DNA of 64,000 nucleotides from Trema orientale (lineage: Eukaryota; Streptophyta; Magnoliopsida; Rosales; Cannabaceae). Position numbers and translations under genes: made by a program. Below are positions 1 to 10,679 of this stretch, piece by piece. The notes under the pieces are model-generated. The model was not told where the DNA came from. It did not search any database and worked only from the letters and a program-made list of their open reading frames with translations. The DNA lies in the NCBI GenBank assembly GCA_002914845.1, contig JXTC01000120.1:515429-579428 (forward strand), given 5' to 3'. The first letter of the stretch is position 1, and every line of letters begins with the position of its first letter.

Positions 1-43
<43 letters not shown>
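1..43. repeat. poly-T tract at window edge
   Basis: An uninterrupted run of T occupies the first 43 bases and continues past the window edge. It may be the poly-A tail of a retroposed copy inserted in reverse, or a simple homopolymer. Nothing recognisable as a LINE or SINE body follows it. Confidence 0.7.
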
Positions 44-47
<4 letters not shown>

Positions 48-2040
48 TCTCACTCCGTTCATCCTTCCATAACATACCATAACTTAAAATAATTCAACAA
101 AAAAAAAAAATCAATATGCTCAAGAGGTAAAGGTTGAATGATATTATATTAGGCTAGACTAATGTATGTGTGGTTGAAAAAGAAAAGGTTTTATAAGGTT
201 CAAAATAGGTGTACTAAGGATAAACTGTATCATAGTTAGCTTAAAAGGCTCAAACAGTCCAAAGATTACCTAAATCCTTTCCTTGGTGAAATACTATCTA
301 GGATTTCGCTTCAATAGATTATTATGTAAATTCTAGCACTTATGAGATTATCAAAATGTCATGTTCATACAAACATTCTCTAGATTCACCCACAAATCAA
401 AAATAAAGGCATTGTGCTTAAATATAGACTTTCATAATTAAAATATAACTAACATAAGAATTATCCATAAGACTAAGCCAATATCCATATTTTTCAACAA
501 GTTATGCACTAATTTGCCTCAAGTTCTTATCTTTGGAACTAGATAATCATCAAAGAAAGTACAAAATACCTCTATTATTCATATATACAATCACATAACT
601 AGAAAAAGAAAAGTTCACAACAAACAAACACACTAACCAAAAACACAATATAACAAGGTTTACTCCCTCCCCTAAACTTAGCATGTAAAATATTGGAAAA
701 ATAAAGAACAAAAGAATGAGTTTAGGGATACTCCTCTTGTTGGCACATAGCCATGAAGCTTGATCTCCTTGAAGTGATACCAACTCCTTGGATTACTTAA
801 CACACCAAAAAAAAAAAAAGAAATACTTAGGTTGCCTCCTAAGAAATACTTGAGTTAAAGGCTTTGGCTTGCCTTTTTACTTGTGGCTCATCCACAAGTT
901 GAGACCAAATGAGGTCTATATTTTATATCATCAATTGACTATCCCAATGTATAAATATGATCTTTTGAGCTTCTATTTAGAGAATGCAACACTTTATATT
1001 TATAATTGGGAGAGAAGAATTGGTGAGAATGAGTTACTAAAGGTCCACTTGGAAATTACTGATTTAGTGGTTGTGGACAAGAAAATTCCTCTCCAAGGTC
1101 TTCAATTCGAAGCTTTCTCATCAACAGTGGCCTTGGGATTAGAATTTCTTCAAAAGATGCCATGTCGATATTCATATGTTGCTCTACATCACTTTACATG
1201 GTGATATTTCTCTCATCTCTCTCCTTTTCTTGAAGCTCAAATATCGACTCATCATCATACAAATCACTTACAAGTTGTAGTGGTATAATATATTTCCTCC
1301 AAAGTTAAGCCGGTATTGCTATGTAGGTGCCTTCAAGATGGTTGCTTATTATAGCAAGATGGCCTACTTAGTATTCAAGATTTCAGATTGAAGCCTCTTG
1401 CTCTTGGAGGAAAGCTTCTATTCTTTGCATTTGTTGCATCATCGTGTCTTCCAAGGATAGTTTTTCCTCTTGCTTAAGGAGGTATACATCCATGCTTCTT
1501 ATATAGTACTCAAGCACCTCTTCTAATGATGGCTTCTCTTCTTATATAGGTAGTTGATGAGGAAACTCCAATGTGAATATAGGCTCATAGTGAAAATTTG
1601 GTAATGAGCCTTGATTGTTGTACTAAGAGTAATCATGGTATGCTGCCCGACTCGGATTATAGAAATTCGAGTACGAGCAACTTTGTTGCATATGGCCATT
1701 AGCAATAAAGTATACCGATTGCAAATTGTATGGGCATCCTTCCCTTAGGTGTTTTTCTCCACATAATTGGCAATTTACAAAGGGTCTTTGGGAAGCTTAT
1801 GCACCCAAGGCATCGATTCTCTTGGTTAATTTACTCACTTGAGTGATCAACTCCATAAATTTGAGTTTTTTGTTCAATGCGCTCAATTAAGTTTTCAAAG
1901 CCATGAGAGATTCGTGCTATTGTTGATCGATGTCCATCATGTCTCCGACTCCATAATAACCATAGTATGCCATCGACAAGTACCTAAAATAAGAAAAATA
2001 AATAAATGAAAATTTTCAGGAATTTTCAAGCACGAAGGAC
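44..2040 (-). mobile_element. Degenerate Ty3/gypsy remnant (Athila/Tat-like)
   Basis: This stretch has no intact gene. Minus-strand translation around 1385-1985 gives a decayed gypsy-type gag (separate entry). The plus-strand wording near 660-680 (cccctaaacttagcatg) and 825-850 (ggttgcctcctaag) resembles non-coding parts that I associate with Athila/Tat-lineage elements; that match is from memory, not from a search. No LTR pair or target duplication could be found, so both ends are set by where neighbouring features begin. The plus ORF at 869-1204 is probably an accidental frame across this relic. Confidence 0.5.
1385..1985 (-). pseudogene. gypsy gag pseudogene with CCHC zinc knuckle
   Basis: Read on the minus strand, 1734-1772 encodes a zinc knuckle of the form C-x2-C-x4-H-x4-C (CQLCGEKHLREGC). 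A downstream spacer, rich in Tyr, Asn and Pro and then in Glu and Gln, runs to a stop at about 1384. At least two in-frame stops interrupt the downstream part, after YHDYS and after HQLPI, and more lie upstream of the knuckle. A C-x2-C-G-x3-H-x4-C knuckle followed by a Pro/Asn-rich linker is the arrangement known from Athila/Tat gag proteins. The gene is dead. The family assignment is inference. Confidence 0.6.
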
Positions 2041-2290
2041 TGACTTTAATTTATTGTGACAACAATTTAGGAATTAAACTCTGTAAGAATCCTATTCTAT
2101 ATGGGCGAAGTAAACATATAAATGTGAACTATCACTTCTTAAGAAATCTCAACAACGATGGGACCATTGATCTTGACTATTACAAGAGTGAAGATCAGTT
2201 GGCTGACAAAATGACCAAGCCCCTCAAGTTGGCAACGTTTCAAGGTTAAGAAAGTTATTGGGCGTCTGCACAATGGAGCATTCACTACAC
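2040..2290 (+). pseudogene. Copia pol C-terminus (RNase H end), frameshifted
   Basis: Plus-strand translation from about 2103 gives GRSKHINVNYHFLRNL, then a segment with SEDQLADKMTKPL. This is the classic end of Ty1/copia RNase H (SKHI...YH...I, then EDQLAD..TK.L). The frame stops at 2247-2249, but the next conserved residues (LRKLLGV) continue in a shifted frame from 2246, so there is one frameshift near the C terminus. Reverse transcriptase and everything 5' of it are absent; the element is 5'-truncated. A purine-rich tract and LTR follow directly. Confidence 0.75.
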
Positions 2291-2355
2291 GGGAGGGTGA
2301 CACATGAAATATTTCTTTAGATTAATTATTTAAAAATTTTCAGTTTAAGGGAGAT

Positions 2356-2718
2356 TGTTGCACTTATTTTTGACAAAGACTTAGTTTGTTGCGTCTGCCA
2401 TTCTGTCCTAGTCTTTAGATAGTAGTGGAGTCATATTGAGTCCTAGTCATACTCTCTAGTTAGCTGTGGTAAAGTGGTCATGTTGACCAATTTTTTAATG
2501 CATTACTGGATTATTATTTGATGATATATGTTGGGTACTTTTCTAGAATTAAATTGTTGCGTTTCCTACTTTTATGTTTTTGGCCGTTGGTTAATAGCTC
2601 TATATAAAAAGCATATCTAGTTGTAAAGAAAAGTGTGTCCAAAAAGTAATCGAAGGTATTGTTCAGTTTCAATAAAAGTTTGTCTCTAGTATATCTTTCT
2701 ATTTTATATAACATAATG
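2356..2718 (+). repeat. Copia 3' LTR of the truncated element
   Basis: A polypurine tract (aagggagat, 2347-2355) is followed by TGTTG, the usual start of a Copia LTR. The LTR contains a TATA-like ctatataaaaag near 2601-2613 and a possible poly-A signal (aataaaag) near 2681. Its right end is placed at about 2718, because from about 2720 the sequence aligns with the CNL trailer found elsewhere in the window. No partner LTR is present. Confidence 0.65.
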
Positions 2719-2719
2719 C

Positions 2720-3757
2720 ACAAATGGAGTAATTGAGTCATAAACTTGATCAAGTATAATTTTTAGAATATTCTAAATAAGGGGTCATTTGGTGGTGTTT
2801 GTACACTATTGTAATTATGCTATCTTTTTGTAAGGGCTGATGAATTCGATGCTTAGAATCTGAGAAGCTAATTTAATTGCTTTTTTGAATAATAATAGCA
2901 TGCTACGTTTATAAAATTCGTATTTTACTTTCCTCTTCTTTATCTAATTTTTTGTCGCTGTCAGTTATTGACAAGTAAGTTAGCCAAAGAAAGATGAGTG
3001 CAGTTGTTTCAAAGATGTTAATGAGAGATGCTATTTATTTCCATTCTATTTCTCTCTGATCAATCATTTTATTTATATTAGTCTGAGGTTGTTGATATTT
3101 GTTAGATGCCAAAATGTTCTGTCGATTAAGATTTGTCAAAACTTAGAATTTAGGAGAAACCTTTATTGAACTTCAGGATACTATAGAAGAATTTGTAATA
3201 TTGTGTAAATACTATTACATATGTGTACATTCAATAAAGTATATATACTTGTGCTTAGAGGCATAGAGCTTAATGTTCCCACTACAACATGAAGTATCAG
3301 TTTTTTACTAAAAGATGGAATGACACTTCAAGTAGGATCTGTGTACATGGGACTCAGTTTATAAATTATCTTCGAGTAAAAAACTGATATAGGTATGTTT
3401 ACTAACTCATAATGGAGAAGAAAGAGAAAGGGAAAACAAATGTGTAAATAATTGCTATGTAAATACATAAAAAAGAATCATATCTTTTCCAACTCACTAT
3501 TTCTTATTCTTCTCTATTCCATTCCTTCTCTATTTCCTTTCCACTCATTCCATTTACGGAGTAATAAAAGTGACTCTACGTAGTGCTTGACAACTTAAGG
3601 TACCCAAAAATATTATTCTATAGCTTTTGATATAAATTAAATTGGCAAAACTAATTCAAACCGAGCTCATTATTATTAACATCTGAATTTGGTAGAGGTA
3701 ATGGTGAAGTTGATCGGAATAAAACACACAATAAGTTGGCTACTTGCTCTTTATCTC
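2720..3757 (+). other. CNL 3'-trailer relic, copy 1 (left part)
   Basis: From about 2720 the sequence aligns by eye with the downstream regions of CNL2, CNL3 and CNL4. Shared landmarks are the ggggtcatttggtg stretch near 2781, then the exon-like block at about 2962-3030 (gccaaagaaagatgagtgca) bounded by ctgtcag on the left. No CNL coding sequence lies upstream, so this is an orphaned trailer. A Copia element (3763-7316) splits it, and it resumes at 7322. Confidence 0.7.
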
Positions 3758-3762
3758 CAAAG

Positions 3763-4375
3763 TGTTGTGCCAGCGGAAGCACAAATACTAAACTTGTTAG
3801 ACAAACGTCAAATTATAGAGATTTACGACAAAATATAAAGAACAGAAAATCACAAGCAACACAAGGATTTATCGTGGTTCAGCTATAAAATATAGCCTAC
3901 GTCCACGTCGGAGATGGCGAAGAATTCCACTATAACAAAAAAAAGATTACAAAAGTCTGACAAAATTTCCTTCACACCCAAATCCCAAATACACCCAAAT
4001 CTCTCTCTCACAAAAGCAACCAAGACCGCAAAGAAGATGCTTTGCTAACAATCTTGATGCCAATATCAAAAGGAAATAACAAATAAACAAGCTACAGAGA
4101 AACCTAGCCCAAAAACTTATTTATACCAAAATTCCTACAAACTAAAAGAGAAGAATTTGTGTATTGAGAAACCAAGAGAAAATAGCAAACGGCTGCCAAA
4201 GACCTTTATATTTTCTGCACACGGCTGCTACCTTATTTTCTCTCACATATAGCATATATATATATGCGTCACTGAATGAAAGAATCCAACAATCTCCACC
4301 TTATTGAAACTGCCATAATGCCTTTTGGGCTTAGGCCCAAAACTAGTGGCTTAATTTAAAGCCACGAATCCAACA
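3763..4375 (-). repeat. Copia element 1, 3' LTR
   Basis: This 613-bp LTR starts TGTTGTGCC and ends CCAACA. It carries the ggttcagc...cctacgtccacg signature that recurs in other Copia LTRs of this window. Just outside its right end, the minus strand reads a purine-rich tract (aaggtggagat) that serves as the polypurine tract. Confidence 0.88.
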
Positions 4376-6608
4376 ATCTCCACCTTGACACAAAATTAAG
4401 CCAAGTCCAAAATAGTAAAACTCCTTCGCCATCTCCTCCAAAAATCCCTAAGGGCTAATCACAATCTGCAACACCAAATAAGTCCAAGCAGTGCTTGAAC
4501 TTCCAAACGGCACCCAACTCGGTCACCATATTTTTCGCAGCTAACACAAAAGAAACTAACTCTACAAAACCAAACCAATGAGACAAACTCCTCTCTCTAC
4601 TAACAACACACAAAGTAGTAGAATCAAAAGTTTTGACAGAAGTTTCAACTGGAAGCTCCACCTGCTTGCAAACACCGGGATCTTTATTTGCACATACTAA
4701 CTCCCTTATATCAAATAGGATGGCCAACTTATCAAAATCAAGAACTCTGCTAACTAACAAACTTGGTGACAATAGCTCAACAAACTACAACCAAAAGCCG
4801 TTCACCCCAAACTCAGATCCATGGAACATTGTTGTCAATCGCTCGAGTTTACCATCATTCACAAGAGCATAAGCAGGACAACCAAATAATTTAAAATCAA
4901 AGATAGCAGAATTACCAAGCCATACCTCAAACGGAGTCTTCAAACAAAATGCAGTTGATGGAAATCTTCTAACCAAATAGCAGACATATTCAAAAACTTC
5001 AATCCAAATACCTTTCGGCATGCAAACAATAGAAAGCAAGCAGCTAGCTTTCCCCAAAAGAGTCCAAATCAAATATTCTACAATCAAAAATCGTTGTGGT
5101 ATCCTCTAAATAGTGCGGTGTATCTCACTATCTTTTCCTCCTTGCAGAATTGGCTCTCACAAAATTTTACACCATAGTCATCATCAAATGCCAGAAAATA
5201 ACAAGAACCACCCACAGACAAATTAGGAGAAGGACTCGAAAATTCTGAATAGATATAATCCATTATACCCTTCATCCTACAAACAGTAGAACCAAACTTG
5301 ACCATATATCGTGTCCCATAAACACAATAGTTACGGAAGTCAAACTTTCCAATTTTCTGACCATCCAACAAATTCATAGTATCAAAATCTGGAACAAAAC
5401 AAGATGAGGCTATAGTAGTACCAACAATCATACTACCCTAAAGAAAATAGAGGCCATTATGCAATTTTCCCTTAATCACCATATGAGCATCTTTACTAAT
5501 GCTCAAAACTCCACCTTCAACTGAATACTTATAACCTTGTGAGTCGAGCGTCCCCAAAGATATAAGGCTTTTTCTCAAATCTGGCACATACATCGGTCAA
5601 TGTTCTAACAACACCATCATACATCTTAATTCGAACAGTACCTATACCAATAACTTTGCAGGACATGTTATTCCCCAAAAAGACAAAACTCCTATCAATA
5701 GACTGATAGTCAACAAACCAATCTCTTATGGGGCACATATGATAGGAACAACCCGAATCAAGAATCCAAGAATTGCCTAAGAAATCACCAGAAACAGATA
5801 GAATATAATCACCGTCATTAGAACCATCCTCAGCAAAACTAGCATGATTATCTGTAGTAGAGGATTTTTCACCAGTCTCCTTATTTCCTTTAATCTTTGG
5901 ACATTCAAATTTCCAGTGCCCTGGTTGATGACAATAATTGCAATTGCCCTTCCTATTCTTAGACTTTCCTCTATTTCTATTTTCACCTTTTTTCTTTTCT
6001 CTACCTCTAGCAACTAATGCACTAGATTGATTATCATCCCAACTTTCAGACATTTTTTTCTTTAATTCCAAGGATGCCTTAACATCTTCCATACTAATAG
6101 TGTCTCTCCCATATAACATAGTATCAACAAAATGCTCATACGAACGAGGTAAAGAACATAACAAAATTAAGGCCTGATCCTCATCATCAATTTTCACATC
6201 AATATTTTTCAGATCCAGAATAATTCTATTTAATTCATCAAGATGACTCTTAATAGGTGTACCTTCAGATATACGAAGAGTGTACAAACACTGCTTCAAA
6301 TATAGCCGATTGGTGAGGGACTTAGTCATATACAAACTCTCAAGCTTAAGCCACAAGCCAGAAGCAGTAGTCTCGTCAGTAACCTCACGCAGCACCTCAT
6401 CTGACAAAGACAACTGAATAGCACTATGTGCCCGTTCTAAGCGATCCTCCTTCTCTTCGTCTGACAAATTTACTGGCAAAGCTTCCCTGCCTTTTAGCGC
6501 CTTCAGTATCCCTTGCTGAACTAGAAGAGCTCACATCTTAACACGCTAAAGACTAAAGTCATTCTTCCCGTCGAATTTTGTAACTTCATATCTTGTCGTT
6601 GTCGCCAT
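4376..6608 (-). pseudogene. Copia element 1 gag-pol pseudogene
   Basis: Gag starts with an ATG at 6608. Its first part has two in-frame stop codons (about 6540-6560), where Trp and Arg codons would be expected. The open stretch 6479-5529 (316 aa in that frame) contains the gag helical region, a CCHC knuckle (Cys180, Cys183, His188, Cys193) and the protease motif DSG at residues 241-243. The frame then breaks. A second piece (5431-5084) holds the gag-pre-integrase and start of the integrase core, and a third (5087-4785) the integrase C-terminal part. A large piece of the integrase core and all of RT/RNase H are gone. It cannot support its own transposition. Confidence 0.85.
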
Positions 6609-6676
6609 CGCAGAAGCCAAAAATCCAAAATAATTTGACAAATTAACAAGCCTAAAATCAAATCAAAGAACCTAAA

Positions 6677-6690
6677 GCTCTTGATACCAC
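6677..6690 (-). other. Primer binding site of Copia element 1
   Basis: On the minus strand the bases next to the 5' LTR read TGGTATCAAGAGC. This matches the 3' end of initiator tRNA-Met (TGGTATCAGAGC) with one extra A. It fixes the element's orientation as minus. Confidence 0.85.
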
Positions 6691-6691
6691 T

Positions 6692-7316
6692 TGTTGTGCC
6701 AGCGGAAGCACAAATACCAAACTTGTTAGACAAACGTCAAATTATAGGGATTTACGACAAAATATAAAGAACAGAAAATCACAAGCAACACAAGGATATA
6801 TCGTGGTTCAGCTATAAAATATAGCCTACGTCCACGTCGGAGACGGCGAAAAATTCCACTATAACAAAAAAAAGATTACAAAAGTCTGACAAAATTTCCC
6901 TCACACCCAAATCCCAAATACACCCAAATTTCTCTCTCACAAAAGCAACCAAGACTGCAAGGAAGATGCTTTGCTAACAACCTTGATGCCAGTATCAAAA
7001 GGAAATAACAAATAAACAAGCTACAAAGAAATCTAACCCAAAAACTTGTTTATACCAAAATTCCTACAAACTAAAAGAGAAGAATTTGTGTATTGAGAAA
7101 CCAAGAGAAAATAGCAAACGGTTGCCAAAGACCTTTGTATTTTCTGCACACGGCGGCTACCTTATTTTCTCTCACGCTGCATACATATATATATATATAT
7201 ATATATATGCCTCAGTGCATTAAACAATTGACTGAAAAAAAACGGGTAATATCCAAGTTCTATTTGGGCCGTTGCCCAAACTTTTTCTTGGCTTAATTGG
7301 AAGCCACGTTCCAACA
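6692..7316 (-). repeat. Copia element 1, 5' LTR
   Basis: This 625-bp partner of the LTR at 3763-4375 contains an (AT)n microsatellite at about 7187-7208, where the other copy has a shorter run. Its outer end abuts the CAAAG target duplication at 7317-7321. Confidence 0.88.
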
Positions 7317-7321
7317 CAAAG

Positions 7322-8330
7322 GTACCATATCTATGCAGCATTCATGATGTAAAAATCTTTTTCTTTATGTCAATCTTTAATTATCTGTTTGTTTCATTGA
7401 AGACTAATAAAATTAAATAAATAAAATAGAAGAAAAATTTTCTAGCATGCGATTTACATCTTCCATGCTTCTATGTAATGTTTACTTTATCTACAAGTTC
7501 TAAGATATTTGGGAGCAAGTGCTTTAAAGAATTTAATTGAAAGTGCCATGTTATATCAAAAATCCATGGGGGACCAAGAAATATAAGGTTTATAGACAAT
7601 ATTAATATGCGGCCGAAATTCATACTTTGTACTCTTCAACTGCAAAGAAGATGAAAGACGAGTAATATCGTAAATTTAGAAAAAGCACTTAGACTCGGGT
7701 TTTTTTTACCAGATATGATTGTATGTTTATAAAGTTAAAAATCTTCCTGTGCTAATCTATGTTTTGAGAGAGAGTTAGTTTGATACAAGGAGTTTGATTG
7801 TGATATGGTCTACAACTAGAAATATTGAACATAAGCCTTTTCCCCAAGAAAAAAAAAAATGTAACATTGAACGTAAGCAACTGTATTTCTGTTTTCTAGT
7901 TTGTCTATTTTTTATCCCCAGTACCATTAGCATCTTTTGCTGAACAAATTTGAGTAGTAGTTGCTGAACAAATTCTTGGCTGTCACGCACACAACAAAAA
8001 TTGAATATACAATTTAATTGATCACAAAATTAAGTAACTTATGCACTGATCAATACATTTTGAATAATCTGCTCCAAAAGATGGACCATAAAGCCTGAAA
8101 AGGAGGATTCCGTTTCTTTAATTGTGTCTCTGCTGGAGCAATAGTTACTGGCCAGCTGTTGGATGTCATATGTGAGCTAGGACTTCCTTTGTGCACATCA
8201 CAACTCAAATGGATCTCACAGGACAAAGACTTTTTTCCATTGATAGAGTCGTCAAAACACTAGTGCTAGCATGTTAAAAGTCAAGTTCCGGTAATGAAAA
8301 AAAGCAAGAATAAAAGTTCTTTTCAAAATG
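7322..8330 (+). other. CNL intergenic/trailer relic, copy 1 (right part)
   Basis: Right of Copia element 1 the sequence resumes a block that aligns by eye with 14150-14530: compare the catcttccatgcttctatgt stretch near 7458 with the similar stretch near 14177, and ctttaaagaatttaattgaa near 7522. The part at 8200-8330 (caaatggatctcacaggaca) resembles the region upstream of CNL1 at 18117-18240, so a promoter-side fragment of another unit seems to be included. No coding sequence is seen. Confidence 0.55.
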
Positions 8331-9937
8331 AAAGAAGGATAAACGAACATGTTGTCCGGAATTATCCGAAAAGTTTCATTGTCTTAAGTTTTAAATTTTA
8401 AATTGAGTCATTTAAATTCCTTTTATTATACATTTTGTTTTATTCGTTATAGAATAAGTATATAAGATACTTTTTCTTATTCTGTTATACTTATTTTATA
8501 TGCAGAAGCATAGTCTAGCACTATATAATGAGATTAAAACATAAACTGAAGCAATTTTAAAATGATTTGATAGAATAAAAATTAATTGTATAGTGGATGA
8601 TAATGCAATGTAAAATGTCTAAAATGCGATATTTATTGAAATCACTAACACAGAATGAGAAATATAATTCATATGTTCATTCTGATAAAGAATAAAATAA
8701 AATATTTAGCAAAAATGACTAAAATGAAATCTTTAATGGTTTAAGGATCAATACGACGCAATATAAAATTTAAGAACTAAAATAAGACTTTCTTACTAAT
8801 TAAGGACAATTAGAATCATTTATCCACGAAAGAAAGCAAGAATAATGTACTCGAGGTCATCTTAAAAATACAAATATATATAGGGTGATGTTTCAATGAA
8901 GATTTTTGTTTTTGCTCCATAGATGGTTACTCTAATTTGGGTCATTGGATTTTTATCTAATGGTTGTAATATTATTAGTAATTTTGAAAAAAAAAAAGAC
9001 TAATCTAATTAGTACTTATATAAATATAGAAAGTCATTTATGACTTAAAAAAGATAGATAACTTGTTTGTGACTTTGTAAGTTTGATATTTTTTTTAAAC
9101 TATTTTTCGTTATTTTTCCTTTTTTTTTTTTCATTCCAATTGCATAGCTGCTTCCTTATATTTTTATTTTCATTCCTTTTCATTTCTTACTTCTTATCAT
9201 TGCTATAACTAATTATATATGAGTACATTTTTCTTTTTTTTTTTAAAGTATTTTTCGTATCTGCTATTTTATTATTCCTAGCTTAATTATTTAATAAAAA
9301 CTAATTTTCTTTGGTCAAAATATTCATAAAATTTATCTAGTTGTAAAAATTCTCTCTCCTTTTTTTTGATGAAAATATATTATCTTTTTAGCTTAATAAT
9401 TTTTTTTTTATGTCACATGAATTATGTTTTTTGTTTGAAGAAAATGTATTACCTATTTACTCTTTTTTTTTTTACGTATTACTTTTTTTCCCCTGAAGAA
9501 AGCATATATCTATTTAGCTCAATACCTTTTTTTTCCTGATTTCACGCGAATTACTTTTTTTTTTAATAGTCTTATATTTTTATTAAGGTTTAATAGTATT
9601 ACTCGTATGTATATATAAAACTAATAAAACTAATAAAAAATTTTAGTTTAACCATATATATAAAACTAATAAATACTTATATGAAAATTTGATGTTTTTT
9701 ATAGTCTTAGTCACATATATATCTAAACGTATTAAAAATTATTTCTAATTTCAAAACTAATTATATACATAAAACTATTAAATATTAATATTTTTTATTA
9801 AAATGTTTTCTTTAGAAAATCATTCTAAATTGTTTTCCTTAAAAAGTTATTCTAAAAACTTATTCCTACCTCAATGAAAAAAGAATTTCCAAAATAATTA
9901 GAATGGAATAGTCGTAGATAAAATGACTTACAATAAT
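8331..9937. other. AT-rich intergenic DNA, no gene seen
   Basis: The stretch is dominated by A/T runs, with many T8-T12 homopolymers between 9090 and 9560. I see no ORF with family resemblance, no LTR boundary and no convincing terminal inverted repeat. Confidence 0.6.
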
Positions 9938-10198
9938 TTGGTGAAAGTACCCATGCATAGAACAAAAATAAAAATCTCCATTGAAAACTCTCCCATATAT
10001 ATATATGTATATTTTGTTCTATACGTTTTGTCTATTTTTGAGTATGGTATATACTGTACTTATTATTGTAATAAATTGGTCAAAGTACCCCATATACGGA
10101 GAAAAAACAAAAATCTCTATTGAAAACTCTCATATATATATATATATTTCTATGCTTTTGTTGTTTTTGAGTATGGTATGTACTGTACTTATTATTCT
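9938..10198. repeat. Direct tandem duplication, about 138 bp unit
   Basis: Two adjacent copies begin at ttggtgaaagtac (9938) and ttggtcaaagtac (10076). Both contain ccattgaaaactc or ctattgaaaactc, a (TA)n run, and gagtatggtatatactgtac or gagtatggtatgtactgtac. The period is 138 bp. The copies differ by several substitutions and small gaps, so the event is not recent. Confidence 0.85.
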
Positions 10199-10379
10199 CC
10201 AAGCCCAAAAAGAAAAAAAAAACAAATAAATAAGCTAAAAGTAACAAATAAAGCTTTCTTTAACTGATTAGCATGATATAGTTTGCCATTTACTAGTAGG
10301 AGTTTAAATTAAATTGATATGATTCTCTACTCAAAAAGAAAAAATAAATAAAAAACTCGGTGTGGTTCTCCATATTACT

Positions 10380-10652
10380 TTTCATCAATGGTAAACTAAA
10401 ACAACAGGTTATCCGTGCATATCCAGCGGCTTTGTGTTTTAAATAGTTAAACCTCCTATTTACGGCTTTAAGAACTCACTTGGGTCCCAATTCCCTTAAC
10501 GCATGGATTAATCTTATCAATAATAGAGCCATAAAAGGAAAACACACCGGTGCTTCGCAACTTAGTTGAAGAACCTCTCTTGGATAATAAAGAAATAAAA
10601 AAGTTTCTCATAAATTAAAGCAAGCAAGAAATAATGTAGTCATGTCGTTTCA
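10380..10652 (+). promoter_or_regulatory. Orphan CNL promoter/leader block
   Basis: The order of short conserved pieces matches the regions upstream of CNL1, CNL2 and CNL4: ccagcggctttgtg, then acctcctatttacgg, aagaactcacttgggtcc, ctcttggataataaagaaa and aataatgtagtcatgtcg. In CNL1 the last piece lies about 225 bp before the ATG. Here the homology stops at an (AT)n run around 10653-10672, where truncated Copia pol sequence begins. The CNL it once served is absent. Confidence 0.75.
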
Positions 10653-10679
10653 ATATATATATATATATATACATATGTA

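Larger units (their letters stand above)
3763..7316 (-). mobile_element. Copia element 1, internally deleted, with 5-bp TSD
   Basis: The two LTRs (3763-4375 and 6692-7316) both run from TGTTG to CAACA. The flanking 5-bp duplication is CAAAG at 3758-3762 and 7317-7321. The coding strand is minus: the primer binding site lies left of the right-hand LTR and the polypurine tract right of the left-hand LTR. The interior is only about 2.3 kb. It keeps gag, protease and pieces of integrase; the reverse transcriptase and RNase H regions are missing. By eye the LTRs differ at about 15 of 360 aligned bases, nearly all transitions. The element interrupts a CNL trailer relic. Confidence 0.9.

Noticed and set aside
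869-1204. 111-codon plus-strand ORF
   Set aside because: It lies beside a decayed gypsy gag on the other strand, has no family resemblance and an odd composition. Treated as chance.
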